Shown here piece by piece: positions 18,414-27,559 of a DNA stretch of 64,000 nt. The position numbers were made by a program, and so were the translations under genes. Under the pieces are notes generated by a model. It did not search any database. It had not been told where the DNA came from and worked only from the letters and a program-made list of their open reading frames with translations. Location: assembly GCF_900129345.1 (NCBI RefSeq), contig NZ_FQVK01000010.1, positions 62,001 through 126,000 of the forward strand, read 5' to 3'. This stretch comes from Ruegeria intermedia. GTDB taxonomy: Bacteria > Pseudomonadota > Alphaproteobacteria > Rhodobacterales > Rhodobacteraceae. How positions within the stretch are numbered: position 1 is the stretch's first letter; every line of letters begins with the position of its first letter.

Positions 18414-19721
18414 ATGAATATGCAGACCACTTCCGTGATGGCCCCCCCTTCCCCCAAAGGGCTGAAGGAAATGCAGCTTCCGCTGGTGATGATGCGGGAC
18501 ATCCTTCTCAAGACCATCTTCCGCAAGAACGTCGACACGGTCACCCAGATTTCCCAGGCGATCTGCCTGCCGGCGTCGGTCACGCAGGAGCTGGTGGACA
18601 TCGCCCGCGAACAAAAGCTGCTCGAGGCGACCGGCACGCTGAACGCCAACAGCGGCAACGAGATGGGCTATCAACTGACCGATGCCGGCAAGGCGCGAGC
18701 GCTGGATGCGCTGAGCCAGTCCGAATATTTCGGCGCGATGCCTGTGCCGCTGGAAGTCTACCGCGAACAGGTCAAACGCCAGTCGATCCGCAACATCCAG
18801 GTCACGCGCGAGCAACTGACCAGCGCCATGGGTCATCTTGTCCTTCCCGACAGCCTGCTGGACCATCTGGGGCCTGCGGTCAGCGCCGGCCGGTCGATCC
18901 TGATGTATGGTCCGCCGGGCAACGGCAAATCCTCGATCTCGAACGGGATTCGCGATGCGTTGGGCGACAATGTCTATGTGCCCCGCGCCATCGAATATGC
19001 CGGCCAGGTGATCACCGTCTATGACCCGATCGTGCACAACGCGATCGAGGACGAACCCGACGACGCCAACAGCCTGCGCCGCCGCAAACGGTTCGATACG
19101 CGCTATGTCAAATGTGAACGCCCCACGGTGATCACCGGCGGCGAACTGTCGCTGAGCATGCTGGACCTGGTCTACAACCCCACGGCGCGCACCTATCAGG
19201 CGCCGCTGCAGCTGAAATCGACCGGCGGCATCTTCATCGTGGACGACCTTGGCCGCCAGGCCGAGCCGCCGCAGGCCCTGATCAACCGGTGGATCGTTCC
19301 GCTGGAAGAGGGCAAGGACATTCTGGGCCTGCAGTCGGGCGAAAAGTTCGAGGTGCCCTTCGACACGCTGGTGATCTTTTCGACCAACTTCCACCCCAAC
19401 GAGATCTTCGACCAGGCCGCGCTGCGCCGGATCTTCTTCAAGATCAAGATCGACGGCCCGAACCAGGAAAACTTCCTGAAGATTTTCGCCATGGTCGCCC
19501 GCAAGCGCGGCATGCCGCTGGACGAGGCCGCGCTGGTGCATCTGCTGAAGGTCAAGTATCCGACCATCAACAATGTCTATGCGAACTATCAACCGATCTT
19601 CCTGATCGACCAGATGATCTCGATCTGCGAGTTCGAGGGCATCCCCTATCAGATGAGCCCCGAATTGATCGACCGCGCCTGGGCGAACATGTTCGTCAAG
19701 GACGAGAAGATCGTGAAATAG
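18414..19721 (+). CDS. AAA family ATPase linked to the tad locus
   Basis: This 435-residue protein has an N-terminal winged-helix-like region at about 25-110 (TQISQAICLPASVTQELVDIA, then GYQLTDAGKARAL). The AAA ATPase domain carries Walker A GPPGNGKSS near 166, Walker B IFIVDDLG near 272, and a sensor-1-like FSTNFHP. A C-terminal helical lid follows. No signal or membrane segment is seen, so it is cytoplasmic. A related ATPase is often found beside tad genes in this group; its task is not established. Start: ATG at 18414, a second ATG at 18420 is possible. The 122-bp gap after cpaA has a weak hairpin (18358-18378) and a T6 run. Confidence 0.8.
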   Translation: MNMQTTSVMAPPSPKGLKEMQLPLVMMRDILLKTIFRKNVDTVTQISQAICLPASVTQELVDIAREQKLLEATGTLNANSGNEMGYQLTDAGKARALDALSQSEYFGAMPVPLEVYREQVKRQSIRNIQVTREQLTSAMGHLVLPDSLLDHLGPAVSAGRSILMYGPPGNGKSSISNGIRDALGDNVYVPRAIEYAGQVITVYDPIVHNAIEDEPDDANSLRRRKRFDTRYVKCERPTVITGGELSLSMLDLVYNPTARTYQAPLQLKSTGGIFIVDDLGRQAEPPQALINRWIVPLEEGKDILGLQSGEKFEVPFDTLVIFSTNFHPNEIFDQAALRRIFFKIKIDGPNQENFLKIFAMVARKRGMPLDEAALVHLLKVKYPTINNVYANYQPIFLIDQMISICEFEGIPYQMSPELIDRAWANMFVKDEKIVK

Positions 19722-19740
19722 GGCACGGCCTGGTACGCTC

Positions 19741-20220
19741 CTACTGCGTGAAGAGAGCGTCGACAATCTGCATCTGCCTGCCGCGGTCACCGTCGGTCAG
19801 GTCGCTGATCCGGGTTCCCGGCTCGGCGTGGAATCCGGCCTGTTCCAGCCGTTGCAATCCGGTTTCCAGATCCAGCCCGCTCAGTTGAATGACCACAGCC
19901 GCATCCGCGTCGTTGATCGCCCGGAAAACGGCCAGCATCGGGTTTCCGCCGCCCCCAATGGGCAGGAAAGACAGGGCCAGCAGCCCTGCGCACCCCGCGA
20001 TGATCGCCAGGGCCGCGGGGCGCTTGAAATAGACAGTGAAGGGCCGCCAGTTCAATATCAAATGTGCCGCAACCCCGATCATCATCGCCCAACCCGCCCA
20101 TTCATGGATCGACTTGTTGAAGCCGCTGTTCAAATGAAAGAACATGAGGCTTCCCGTCGTTCCCATGATCAGGAAACTGCCGATGGTCAAAGGTGTCGCC
20201 CAGCTGCGCAGATTGGACAT
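19741..20220 (-). CDS. DUF4405 small membrane protein
   Basis: This 159-residue protein has transmembrane helices near 10-30 and 40-60 and a third near 70-90. Conserved histidines (FFHLNSGFNKSIHEWAGW; AAHLILNWRPF) resemble the cytochrome b561-like DUF4405 family, where histidines may bind haem. The last 65 residues form a soluble tail with LQRLEQAGFHAEPGT. The ATG is preceded by GGAGAGA. It is convergent with the AAA ATPase and divergent from the helicase. Substrate and redox partner are unknown. Confidence 0.78.
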   Translation of the reverse strand: MSNLRSWATPLTIGSFLIMGTTGSLMFFHLNSGFNKSIHEWAGWAMMIGVAAHLILNWRPFTVYFKRPAALAIIAGCAGLLALSFLPIGGGGNPMLAVFRAINDADAAVVIQLSGLDLETGLQRLEQAGFHAEPGTRISDLTDGDRGRQMQIVDALFTQ

Positions 20221-20331
20221 AGTTCTCTCCAGGATTCGTAGTGCCGAAAGTGACACGTTCACGGCACTGCGATCCGTCGCGGTTTTTCGATCTATTTCCG
20301 CGCGGGCGACCACGACCACCCGGTCCGCTAC

Positions 20332-22743
20332 ATGATCAGGCCACCTGACCGGATAGACGCCTGGTTTTCCGCACGCGGCTGGTCCCTGCACCCGCATCAA
20401 CAGGCCATGATCGACCGGGCGCAGGCCCCGGCAACGCTGTTGATCGCGCCCACGGGCGGCGGCAAGACGATGGCCGGGTTCCTGCCCTCGCTGATCGAAC
20501 TGGCCGATGGGCGGCACGCGGGGCTGCACACGATCTATGTCTCGCCTCTCAAAGCGCTGGCCGCCGACATCAAGCGCAACCTGCGCGGCCCGGCCGACGA
20601 GATGGGCTTGCCGATCCGGATCGAGGACCGCACCGGTGACACCACCCCCACCCAGAAAAAGCGCCAGCGCGTGGACCCGCCGCATATCCTGCTGACGACC
20701 CCGGAAAGCCTGGCGCTGCTGACGTCCTACGAGGATGCGCCGCGCATGTTCCAAGGCGTCCAGCGCGTGATCGTTGACGAAATACATGCGCTGGCCGACA
20801 GCAAGCGGGGCGATCAGTTGATGCTGGCCCTGGCCCGGCTTCAGACCCTGTGCCCCGATCTGCGGCGTGTGGGCCTGTCGGCGACGGTCGAGGACCCGGA
20901 CGCCATCGCGCGCTTTCTGGCCCGTCACCCCGACCCTTGCGACATCGTTCTGGCCGACCCCGGCCCCGACCCCGATATCGCCATGTTGCAGACGGCCGAA
21001 ATGCCGCCCTGGGCCGGGGGCGGCGCGGCCTATGCCATTCCGGCGGTGCTGGAGCAGGTCCGGCAGCACAAGACGACGCTGATCTTCCACAACACCCGCG
21101 CCCAGGCCGAGATCTTCTTTCACAACCTGTGGCTGGCCAATGACGAAGGCCTGCCCATCGGCATCCACCACGGCAGCCTCGACCGGCAACAGCGCGAACG
21201 GGTCGAGGCGGCGATGGTCCGTGGAGACCTGCGCGCCATCGTCTGCACCGGCAGCCTCGATCTGGGGATCGATTGGGGCGACGTGGACCTTGTGATCCAG
21301 ATCGGCGCCCCCAAGAACGTCAAGCGCCTGGTCCAGCGGATCGGGCGGGCCAACCACCGCTACAACGCGCCGTCCAAGGCCCTGCTGGTGCCTGCCAACC
21401 GGTTCGAGGTGGTCGAATGCGTTGCCGCGCTGGAGGCCGCGCGCGAACACGATCTGGACGGCGAGCCGCGCGGCCCCGGACCGCGTGACGTCTTGTGCCA
21501 ACACATCCTGATCGCGGCCTGCGCCGGGCCGTTCGATGCCGACGCCCTGTATGCCGAGGTCACCTCGGCCGGTCCCTATGCCGATCTGTCCCGCACCGCC
21601 TTCGATGCCTGTCTGGAGTTCTGCGCAACTGGTGGCTATGCGCTGCGGGCCTATGACCGCTGGCAACGCCTGCAACAGCGCCCCGACGGGTTGTGGCAGC
21701 TGCGCGACCCGCGCGCGGCGCAACGCATCCGCATGAACCTGGGCACGATCCAGGACAGCGATACCCTGAAGGTCCGGCTGAAACGCAACCGGGGCGGCAA
21801 ACCCCTGGGCGAGGTCGAAGAGTCCTTTGCCGCATCACTGACCCCCGGCGACACCTTCCTGATCGGCGGTCAGATCGTGCGCTATGAAGGGCTGCGCGAA
21901 ATGGTTGTCGAGGTCACGCGCCGTGCGGACAAAAAGCCCAAGATCGCCACCTTCTCGGGCACCAAGTTCGCCACTTCGACCCAACTGAGCGACCGCATCC
22001 TGCGGATGTTCGCACAGCCCGACTGGCCGCAACTGCCCGAACATACGGGTGAATGGCTGGACCTGCAGCGCCGGATGTCGCGGCTGCCCGGGCGTGACCG
22101 GCTGTTGATCGAGAGCTTTCCCAATGACGGCCGCGAAAACCTGTGCGTCTACGGCTTTGCCGGACGCAACGCGCAACAGACGCTGGGCCTGCTGCTGACC
22201 AAACGGATGGAGGAAACCGGACTTGCGCCGCTGGGCTTTGTCGCGACCGACTATGCCACGCTGATCTGGGGACTGGACGCGGTGACCGACCCCAGCCCCC
22301 TGTTCCAGATCGAGGCCCTGCGCGACGGGCTGGACAACTGGCTGGCAGGCAACGCGGTGATGAAACGGACCTTCCGCGCCTCGGCCACCATCGCCGGGCT
22401 GATCGAGCGCAACTCGGGCGGCCAACGCAAAAGCGGGCGGCAGGCGACCTTTTCGTCGGACATCCTGTACGACACGCTGCTGAAATACGACCCCGACCAC
22501 CTGCTGATGCAGATCACCCGCGAAGAAGCCATGCGCGGGCTGGTCGATTTCGGACGGATCGAGGCGATGATCGCGCGCATCGGCGACCGGATCGACCTGA
22601 TCCGGCTGGACCGGGTGTCACCGCTGGCGGCGCCGTTGCTGCTCGAGGTGGGAAAGGTCCCGGTCAAGGGCGCGGCCGAAGAGCGGCTGCTGGCCGAGGA
22701 AAGCGCCCGCCTGCTGGCGGCTGCAGGTCTGTCGCCGGACTGA
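20332..22743 (+). CDS. Ligase-associated DNA damage response DEXH-box helicase
   Basis: This 803-residue SF2 helicase is related to Lhr. Walker A APTGGGKT is near residue 40, the DEXH box VDEIHALADSKRG near 148, motif III GLSATVEDP near 185, and motif VI QRIGRANHR near 340. The Lhr-type winged-helix and C-terminal domain follow from about 430 on. In bacteria this family is usually grouped with an ATP-dependent DNA ligase, an exonuclease and the PdeM phosphoesterase. Here only pdeM follows, 43 bp downstream. It starts at the ATG at 20332, 111 bp from the divergent DUF4405 gene. Confidence 0.9.
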   Translation: MIRPPDRIDAWFSARGWSLHPHQQAMIDRAQAPATLLIAPTGGGKTMAGFLPSLIELADGRHAGLHTIYVSPLKALAADIKRNLRGPADEMGLPIRIEDRTGDTTPTQKKRQRVDPPHILLTTPESLALLTSYEDAPRMFQGVQRVIVDEIHALADSKRGDQLMLALARLQTLCPDLRRVGLSATVEDPDAIARFLARHPDPCDIVLADPGPDPDIAMLQTAEMPPWAGGGAAYAIPAVLEQVRQHKTTLIFHNTRAQAEIFFHNLWLANDEGLPIGIHHGSLDRQQRERVEAAMVRGDLRAIVCTGSLDLGIDWGDVDLVIQIGAPKNVKRLVQRIGRANHRYNAPSKALLVPANRFEVVECVAALEAAREHDLDGEPRGPGPRDVLCQHILIAACAGPFDADALYAEVTSAGPYADLSRTAFDACLEFCATGGYALRAYDRWQRLQQRPDGLWQLRDPRAAQRIRMNLGTIQDSDTLKVRLKRNRGGKPLGEVEESFAASLTPGDTFLIGGQIVRYEGLREMVVEVTRRADKKPKIATFSGTKFATSTQLSDRILRMFAQPDWPQLPEHTGEWLDLQRRMSRLPGRDRLLIESFPNDGRENLCVYGFAGRNAQQTLGLLLTKRMEETGLAPLGFVATDYATLIWGLDAVTDPSPLFQIEALRDGLDNWLAGNAVMKRTFRASATIAGLIERNSGGQRKSGRQATFSSDILYDTLLKYDPDHLLMQITREEAMRGLVDFGRIEAMIARIGDRIDLIRLDRVSPLAAPLLLEVGKVPVKGAAEERLLAEESARLLAAAGLSPD

Positions 22744-22786
22744 GAATCAGGTTGAAACTACGCGCGGATCAGGCAAGGACCGGACC

Positions 22787-23449
22787 ATGAACAGCCTCGC
22801 GTTCTCGTTTTCCGGTGTGCGCCTGCACGCCCTTGGCTCGGGCGCCCTGTGGTGGCCCGATCACGACCTGTTGTGCGTGTCGGACCTGCATCTCGGAAAA
22901 TCGGCCCGCATGGCCCGGCGGGGCGCCCCCGCCCTGCCCCCGTATGAAACCCGCGACACGCTTGCGCGTCTTGCCGCGGACCTGAAGCGGACCGGGGCCA
23001 AGACCGTGATCTGCCTCGGAGACAGCTTCGACGACATCGAGGCCGCTGATACGCTACACGAAACTGATCGACTGCAAATCCCGGCTCTGCAGGCCGGTCG
23101 GATGTGGATCTGGATCGAAGGGAATCACGATCCCGGACCCGTTTCCCTGGGTGGGACTCATCTGGCCGAGTGGCGCCGCGCGCCGCTGGTATTCCGCCAC
23201 ATCGCCCAAAACGATGCGCGGGGCGAGGTCTCGGGTCACTATCACCCGAAGGTGCGGCTGCAGGCCCGGGGCCGTTCGATCACACGACCTGCGTTTCTCT
23301 TCGACGACCGGCGCCTGATTCTTCCGGCCTACGGCACCTATACCGGCGGGCTGCGCAGCAGTGACACCGCGTTGTCCGGCTTGATGGGGCCCGACGCGCG
23401 CGCGATCCTGACCGGGGAACAGCCGCGCCTCACCGCCATGCCGCGGTGA
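22787..23449 (+). CDS. pdeM: Ligase-associated endonuclease/phosphoesterase PdeM
   Basis: This 220-residue calcineurin-like metallophosphoesterase carries the metal-binding motifs in order: SDLHLGKSA near 35, GDSFDDIEA near 83, GNHDPGP near 110, and GHYHPKV near 150. PdeM is the nuclease partner of the Lhr-type helicase in a predicted DNA repair module. It is 43 bp after the helicase on the same strand. No ligase or exonuclease gene is present within the window on either side. Confidence 0.9.
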   Translation: MNSLAFSFSGVRLHALGSGALWWPDHDLLCVSDLHLGKSARMARRGAPALPPYETRDTLARLAADLKRTGAKTVICLGDSFDDIEAADTLHETDRLQIPALQAGRMWIWIEGNHDPGPVSLGGTHLAEWRRAPLVFRHIAQNDARGEVSGHYHPKVRLQARGRSITRPAFLFDDRRLILPAYGTYTGGLRSSDTALSGLMGPDARAILTGEQPRLTAMPR

Positions 23450-23453
23450 CCGG

Positions 23454-24197
23454 TCAGACCAGACCGGCTGCTTCCAGATCCGGCTTGTATTTCCGGCTGA
23501 CCGGAACAAGATCGCCATTGCAAAGGCGCAGGAACAGCTTGCCACCGGCTTTCTCGACACCCTCGACCGCCGCTTCGGCCACCCAATGAGACCTGTGCGC
23601 ACAATGACCGACGACGGGATCCATTTCGACGACGGCATCGCTCAGGCGAAGACGCACGGTGAAGACCCCTTGGGTCGTCACGACGTCGACATGATGACCC
23701 CGAGCGCTGAGCCGAAGGATGTCGCCCGAAAACCCCTCGGGCAAGCGCCGAACCAGACGCGCGGATTCCGTGGGGCGCTGCTCGGCAGAGTCACTCCTGA
23801 TGCTTTTGGACACCAGAACAAGGCCTGTTCCCAACAGCACCCCATAGGCACCGACCGCGCTGAATCCCGGAGACCGGTAGCCGCAAGCCGTGAAAAGAAG
23901 AACGGTAAAGACCCAGAACACAGGCGTAAAGAACGCCATGATCATCAGCGCGACGGCATAGTTGCGCGCCGTCATTCCCAAATGGCCAAAGCGCTGCAGG
24001 GCGAATTTTCGCCCGCTCCAGACCGCCAGAACCGCCAGCGCCATGAGCCCGGTCCAAAACGACAACCGCAGCGGGTAGGACAAATCCAGCTCGTTGAACG
24101 GATTGATCGTATAGGCCAACAACGGAACAAAGACAAAACCAGCCACAAGCCGTTGCGGCGTGCACTCGGCCCTGATTGAGCGCAACATCGACGTCAT
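23454..24197 (-). CDS. Membrane-bound LytTR-domain transcription regulator
   Basis: This 247-residue protein has four hydrophobic helices at about residues 15-135 and a cytoplasmic LytTR DNA-binding domain at about 150-245 (GHHVDVVTTQGVFTVRLRLSDAV; VGHCAHRSHWVA; GDLVPVSRKYKP). The layout, four helices then LytTR with no receiver, is common in alphaproteobacteria, where the membrane part probably senses a signal. It converges with pdeM (4-bp gap). Three TTATCA/TGATAA elements lie just upstream of its ATG and may be its own binding sites. Target genes are unknown. Confidence 0.85.
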   Translation of the reverse strand: MTSMLRSIRAECTPQRLVAGFVFVPLLAYTINPFNELDLSYPLRLSFWTGLMALAVLAVWSGRKFALQRFGHLGMTARNYAVALMIMAFFTPVFWVFTVLLFTACGYRSPGFSAVGAYGVLLGTGLVLVSKSIRSDSAEQRPTESARLVRRLPEGFSGDILRLSARGHHVDVVTTQGVFTVRLRLSDAVVEMDPVVGHCAHRSHWVAEAAVEGVEKAGGKLFLRLCNGDLVPVSRKYKPDLEAAGLV

Positions 24198-24203
24198 TCC
24201 AAC

Positions 24204-24290
24204 TTATCACTCCGCCCCGATCCGACGCCGTGCAGGCCAGGACTGCCGGGCACCTTCACCTTTCAACACTCTGATAAGATGGAATTATCA
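24204..24290 (-). promoter_or_regulatory. Repeated TTATCA elements upstream of the LytTR gene
   Basis: TTATCAC lies at 24204-24210, only 6 bp from the LytTR start codon. TGATAA at 24272-24277 and TTATCA at 24285-24290 form a perfect 6-7-6 inverted repeat. They are candidate operator sites for autoregulation; this is inference. Confidence 0.4.
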
Positions 24291-24360
24291 CGAAAGCGAC
24301 CGGCATCCAATACGATCGGTCGCCGGTAAACTTTTCGTGTGCATTCCTAATAGTCCGGCA

Positions 24361-24403
24361 GACCGGCCGGTCGCCAGGCTGCGGCCATGCGCTGGCCGCA
24401 GCC
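24361..24403 (-). terminator. Tandem hairpins downstream of folD
   Basis: A perfect 11-bp stem (24377-24387 with 24393-24403, loop TGCGC) lies 5 bp after the folD stop. It is followed by a 12-bp palindrome GACCGGCCGGTC (24361-24372). There is no T-run on the folD strand, so termination may be Rho-dependent or the hairpins may protect the 3' end. Confidence 0.5.
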
Positions 24404-24408
24404 TGTGG

Positions 24409-25299
24409 TCATGCGGTCAGACCTTCGGGCTCGGGCAGACCATTTGCCCGGCAGCAGGCGGTCAGGGTATTTGCCAGCAGGCAGGCGATGGTCATCGGTC
24501 CGACACCGCCTGGAACGGGGGTAATCGCACCTGCCCGTTCGGCCGCGCTTGCATAATCCACATCCCCGACCAGCCTGGTCTTGCCATCGCGTTCGATCCG
24601 GTTGATGCCCACGTCGATCACGGTGGCGCCCTCCTTTATCCAGTCGCCCGGCACCATCTCGGGGCGGCCCACGGCGGCCACGACGATATCTGCACGGCGC
24701 ACCACGTCGGGCAGGTTCCTGGTACGGCTGTGCGCGATGGTCACGGTGCAGCTGTCGCCCAGCAGCAGTTGCGCCATCGGCTTGCCCACGATGTTCGACC
24801 GGCCGATCACCACCGCATCCATGCCGGACAACGAGCCATGTTGATCCCGCAGCATCATCAGGCAGCCCAGCGGGGTGCAGGGCACCATGGCCTTCTGCCC
24901 GGTGGCCAGCAGACCCACGTTCGATATATGGAACCCATCCACGTCCTTGGCGGGGTTGATCGCATTGATCACCAGGTCTTCATTCAGATGTTTGGGCAAC
25001 GGCAACTGCACCAGGATGCCATGCACCGCCGGGTCGTTGTTCAGCTTGTCGATCAGCGCCAGCAGGTCCTGTTCCGAGGTTTCGGCATCCAGCTTGTGCT
25101 CGTACGAGTTCATGCCGACCTCGACGGTCTGCTTGCCCTTCGAGCGGACATAGACCTGGCTGGCCGGGTCCTCGCCCACCAGCACCACGGCCAGACCGGG
25201 CGTGATGCCGTGTTCCTCTTTCAGCTTCGCGACCTTGTCGGCCACCTGTGCGCGCACCTTTGCTGCAAACGCCTTGCCGTCGATAACCTGGGCTACCAT
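24409..25299 (-). CDS. folD: Bifunctional methylene-THF dehydrogenase/cyclohydrolase
   Basis: This 296-residue enzyme interconverts 5,10-methylene-, methenyl- and 10-formyl-tetrahydrofolate in the cytoplasm. Visible marks are [13 protein letters not shown] with the catalytic lysine near 55, [16 protein letters not shown], and the Rossmann segment [14 protein letters not shown] near 165. [11 protein letters not shown] lies near 270. The ATG at 25299 begins the conserved MVAQVIDG. It follows chorismate mutase on the minus strand with a 55-bp gap holding a hairpin, and fhs lies upstream, so the two folate genes flank the mutase. Confidence 0.96.
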   Translation of the reverse strand: MVAQVIDGKAFAAKVRAQVADKVAKLKEEHGITPGLAVVLVGEDPASQVYVRSKGKQTVEVGMNSYEHKLDAETSEQDLLALIDKLNNDPAVHGILVQLPLPKHLNEDLVINAINPAKDVDGFHISNVGLLATGQKAMVPCTPLGCLMMLRDQHGSLSGMDAVVIGRSNIVGKPMAQLLLGDSCTVTIAHSRTRNLPDVVRRADIVVAAVGRPEMVPGDWIKEGATVIDVGINRIERDGKTRLVGDVDYASAAERAGAITPVPGGVGPMTIACLLANTLTACCRANGLPEPEGLTA

Positions 25300-25328
25300 C
25301 GCTCGATCCCTTCTGTTCAAACACCAGG

Positions 25329-25349
25329 CCGGGCGCATGCGGCGCCCGG
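25329..25349 (-). terminator. GC-rich hairpin between chorismate mutase and folD
   Basis: A perfect 8-bp stem (25329-25336 with 25342-25349) with a 5-nt loop lies 5 bp after the chorismate mutase stop. There is no T-run, so it may only attenuate readthrough into folD. Confidence 0.35.
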
Positions 25350-25354
25350 TTCGT

Positions 25355-25660
25355 TCAACTCGGGCCGAGCACACGCTCCTCGCGCGCGATCGACCAATCT
25401 ATCAGGATGCGCCACAGTCGTTCGGCAAGATCGGGGTCCAGGCCCAGATCGACCGAGTTCGAACGCACCTTTTGCACCACGTCTTCGACACGCTCAGGGA
25501 TTCGGGCCGGAAGGCCCTCGCCCGGCTTCAGCTCGGACGCGCGGTCGATATAGGTTGCGCGCGTCACCAGCAACTCGATCAGCTGGCGGTCCAGCTTGTC
25601 GATCTGTTTCCGCAGTTCCTGCATGGTTCCACAGCCCTGCGGCGGTGTCAGAGTGGGCAT
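25355..25660 (-). CDS. Chorismate mutase, AroQ type
   Basis: This 101-residue all-helical chorismate mutase converts chorismate to prephenate for Phe and Tyr synthesis. The conserved arginines and lysine sit in [19 protein letters not shown] and [11 protein letters not shown], followed by the C-terminal helix [15 protein letters not shown]. No fused dehydrogenase or dehydratase is present. The ATG has AGGAG upstream on the minus strand. It lies between fhs (57 bp) and folD. Why an aromatic amino acid enzyme sits between one-carbon genes is not explained by the sequence; p-aminobenzoate also comes from chorismate, so a folate link is possible but speculative. Confidence 0.9.
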   Translation of the reverse strand: MPTLTPPQGCGTMQELRKQIDKLDRQLIELLVTRATYIDRASELKPGEGLPARIPERVEDVVQKVRSNSVDLGLDPDLAERLWRILIDWSIAREERVLGPS

Positions 25661-25717
25661 CGCAATCTCCTCATGGCCCGGGGATTCCCCGGACCACGAG
25701 ATGTCTTATTCGGCGGC

Positions 25718-27394
25718 TCAGAACAAGCCCTCGATCTGGCCTGCGTCATTGAGTCGGATCGTCTCGGCCGCCGGTTTGCGGGGCAGGCCGGGCATGGTCA
25801 TGATCTCGCCGCAGACCACAACGATGAAGCCGGCGCCGGCACTCAGGCGTACTTCGCGCACCGGAACCGAGTGGCCGGTGGGCGCGCCGCGCAGCGACGG
25901 GTCGGTCGAGAAGGAATACTGGGTCTTGGCCATGCAGACCGGCAGGTTTCCGTATCCGGCGGCTTCCCAGTCCTTCAGCTGGTTGCGGGTCTTGGCATCG
26001 GCCAGCACTTCGTCGGCGCGATAGATGCGCTTGGCGATGGTCTCGATCTTTTCGAACAGCGGCATCTCGTCGGGGTAGATCGGCGCAAAGTTCGCGGTGC
26101 CGGCATCAGCCAGTTCCACGACCTTGCGGGCCAGATCCTCGGACCCTTCCGAACCCAGCTCCCAATGGCGCGACAGAACCGCCTCGACCCCATGCTCGGC
26201 GCAGTAGTCCTTGACCGCCTGAACCTCGGCGTCGGTATCGGTGACGAAGTGGTTGATCGCCACGACGACCGGCACGCCGAAGGATTTCACGTTCTCGATG
26301 TGGCGGCCCAGGTTGGCACAGCCCGACTGCACGGCCGCGACGTTTTCGGCGCCCAGATCGGCCTTGGCCACGCCGCCATTCATCTTCATCGCGCGCACCG
26401 TGGCCACGATCACCACCGCCGACGGCGCGATGCCCGCCTTGCGGCACTTGATGTTCATGAACTTCTCGGCGCCCAGATCGGCCCCGAAACCGGCTTCGGT
26501 CACGACATAGTCGGCGACTTTCAGAGCGGTCTTGGTCGCGATGACCGAGTTGCAGCCATGCGCGATGTTGGCAAACGGGCCGCCATGCACGAAGGCCGGG
26601 TTGTTTTCCAGCGTCTGCACCAAGTTGGGCTGCATCGCGTCCTTCAGCAGAACGGTCATTGCGCCCTCGGCCTTGATGTCGCGGCAATAGACCGGCGACT
26701 TGTCGCGGCGATAGGCCACGATGATGTCACCCAGACGCTTTTCCAGATCCTTCAGGTCGTTGGCCAGGCACAGGATCGCCATCACCTCGGAGGCCACGGT
26801 GATGTCGAACCCGGCTTCGCGCGGGAAGCCATTGGCCACGCCCCCCAACGAACAGGTGATCTGGCGCAGGGCGCGGTCGTTCATGTCGACCACGCGGCGC
26901 CAGGCAACGCGCCGCACGTCGATTTCCTGCTCGTTGCCCCAATAGATGTGGTTGTCGATCATCGCCGACAGCAGCGAGTGCGCCGAGGTGATCGCGTGGA
27001 AGTCGCCCGTGAAGTGCAGGTTCATCTCTTCCATCGGAACGACCTGCGCATAGCCGCCGCCCGCGGCGCCGCCCTTCATGCCGAAGTTCGGGCCCAGCGA
27101 GGCCTCGCGGATGCAGATCATCGCATTCTTGCCGATGCGGTTCAGGCCGTCGCCCAGACCGACGGTGGTGGTGGTCTTGCCCTCGCCCGCCGGGGTCGGG
27201 TTGATCGCGGTCACCAGGATCAGCTTGCCGTCCTCGCGGTCCTGAACCGAGTTGATGAAGCTCTGGCTGACCTTTGCCTTGTCGTGGCCGTAGGGCAGCA
27301 GATCGTCGCTGGAGATGCCCAGCTTGGCCCCGATCTCCTGGATCGGCAGCTTTTTCGCCTCTCGCGCGATTTCAATGTCGGATTTGTAGCTCAT
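25718..27394 (-). CDS. fhs: Formate-tetrahydrofolate ligase
   Basis: This 558-residue 10-formyl-THF synthetase uses ATP to activate formate onto tetrahydrofolate. The P-loop segment [19 protein letters not shown] lies near residues 66-84, [13 protein letters not shown] near 106, and [13 protein letters not shown] near 300. Length is normal for the family. With FolD it links formate to the one-carbon pool; in marine Rhodobacteraceae both often serve methylated-compound and formate metabolism (established for the pathway, inferred here). The gene begins a minus-strand run with chorismate mutase and folD. Confidence 0.97.
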   Translation of the reverse strand: MSYKSDIEIAREAKKLPIQEIGAKLGISSDDLLPYGHDKAKVSQSFINSVQDREDGKLILVTAINPTPAGEGKTTTTVGLGDGLNRIGKNAMICIREASLGPNFGMKGGAAGGGYAQVVPMEEMNLHFTGDFHAITSAHSLLSAMIDNHIYWGNEQEIDVRRVAWRRVVDMNDRALRQITCSLGGVANGFPREAGFDITVASEVMAILCLANDLKDLEKRLGDIIVAYRRDKSPVYCRDIKAEGAMTVLLKDAMQPNLVQTLENNPAFVHGGPFANIAHGCNSVIATKTALKVADYVVTEAGFGADLGAEKFMNIKCRKAGIAPSAVVIVATVRAMKMNGGVAKADLGAENVAAVQSGCANLGRHIENVKSFGVPVVVAINHFVTDTDAEVQAVKDYCAEHGVEAVLSRHWELGSEGSEDLARKVVELADAGTANFAPIYPDEMPLFEKIETIAKRIYRADEVLADAKTRNQLKDWEAAGYGNLPVCMAKTQYSFSTDPSLRGAPTGHSVPVREVRLSAGAGFIVVVCGEIMTMPGLPRKPAAETIRLNDAGQIEGLF

Positions 27395-27559
27395 TGGGCA
27401 AGGTCCCTGATTGAATTCCGTGCAAAACCGACGCCAGGCGCCGATGCTGCGTAACCCATACCGTCGTGTACCGTTCGGGTGGATGTGGATTCCGACATTT
27501 TCCGGCCGCGAAACGGCGTTGTCACCGTTCAGCGGTTTCGAATGGGAAACGCCTGCACG

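Noticed and set aside
20221-21723. N-terminal extension of the minus-strand DUF4405 frame across the helicase gene
   Set aside because: Only the last 159 residues, from the ATG at 20220, look like a protein with membrane helices and a ribosome binding site. The rest is antisense to the helicase.
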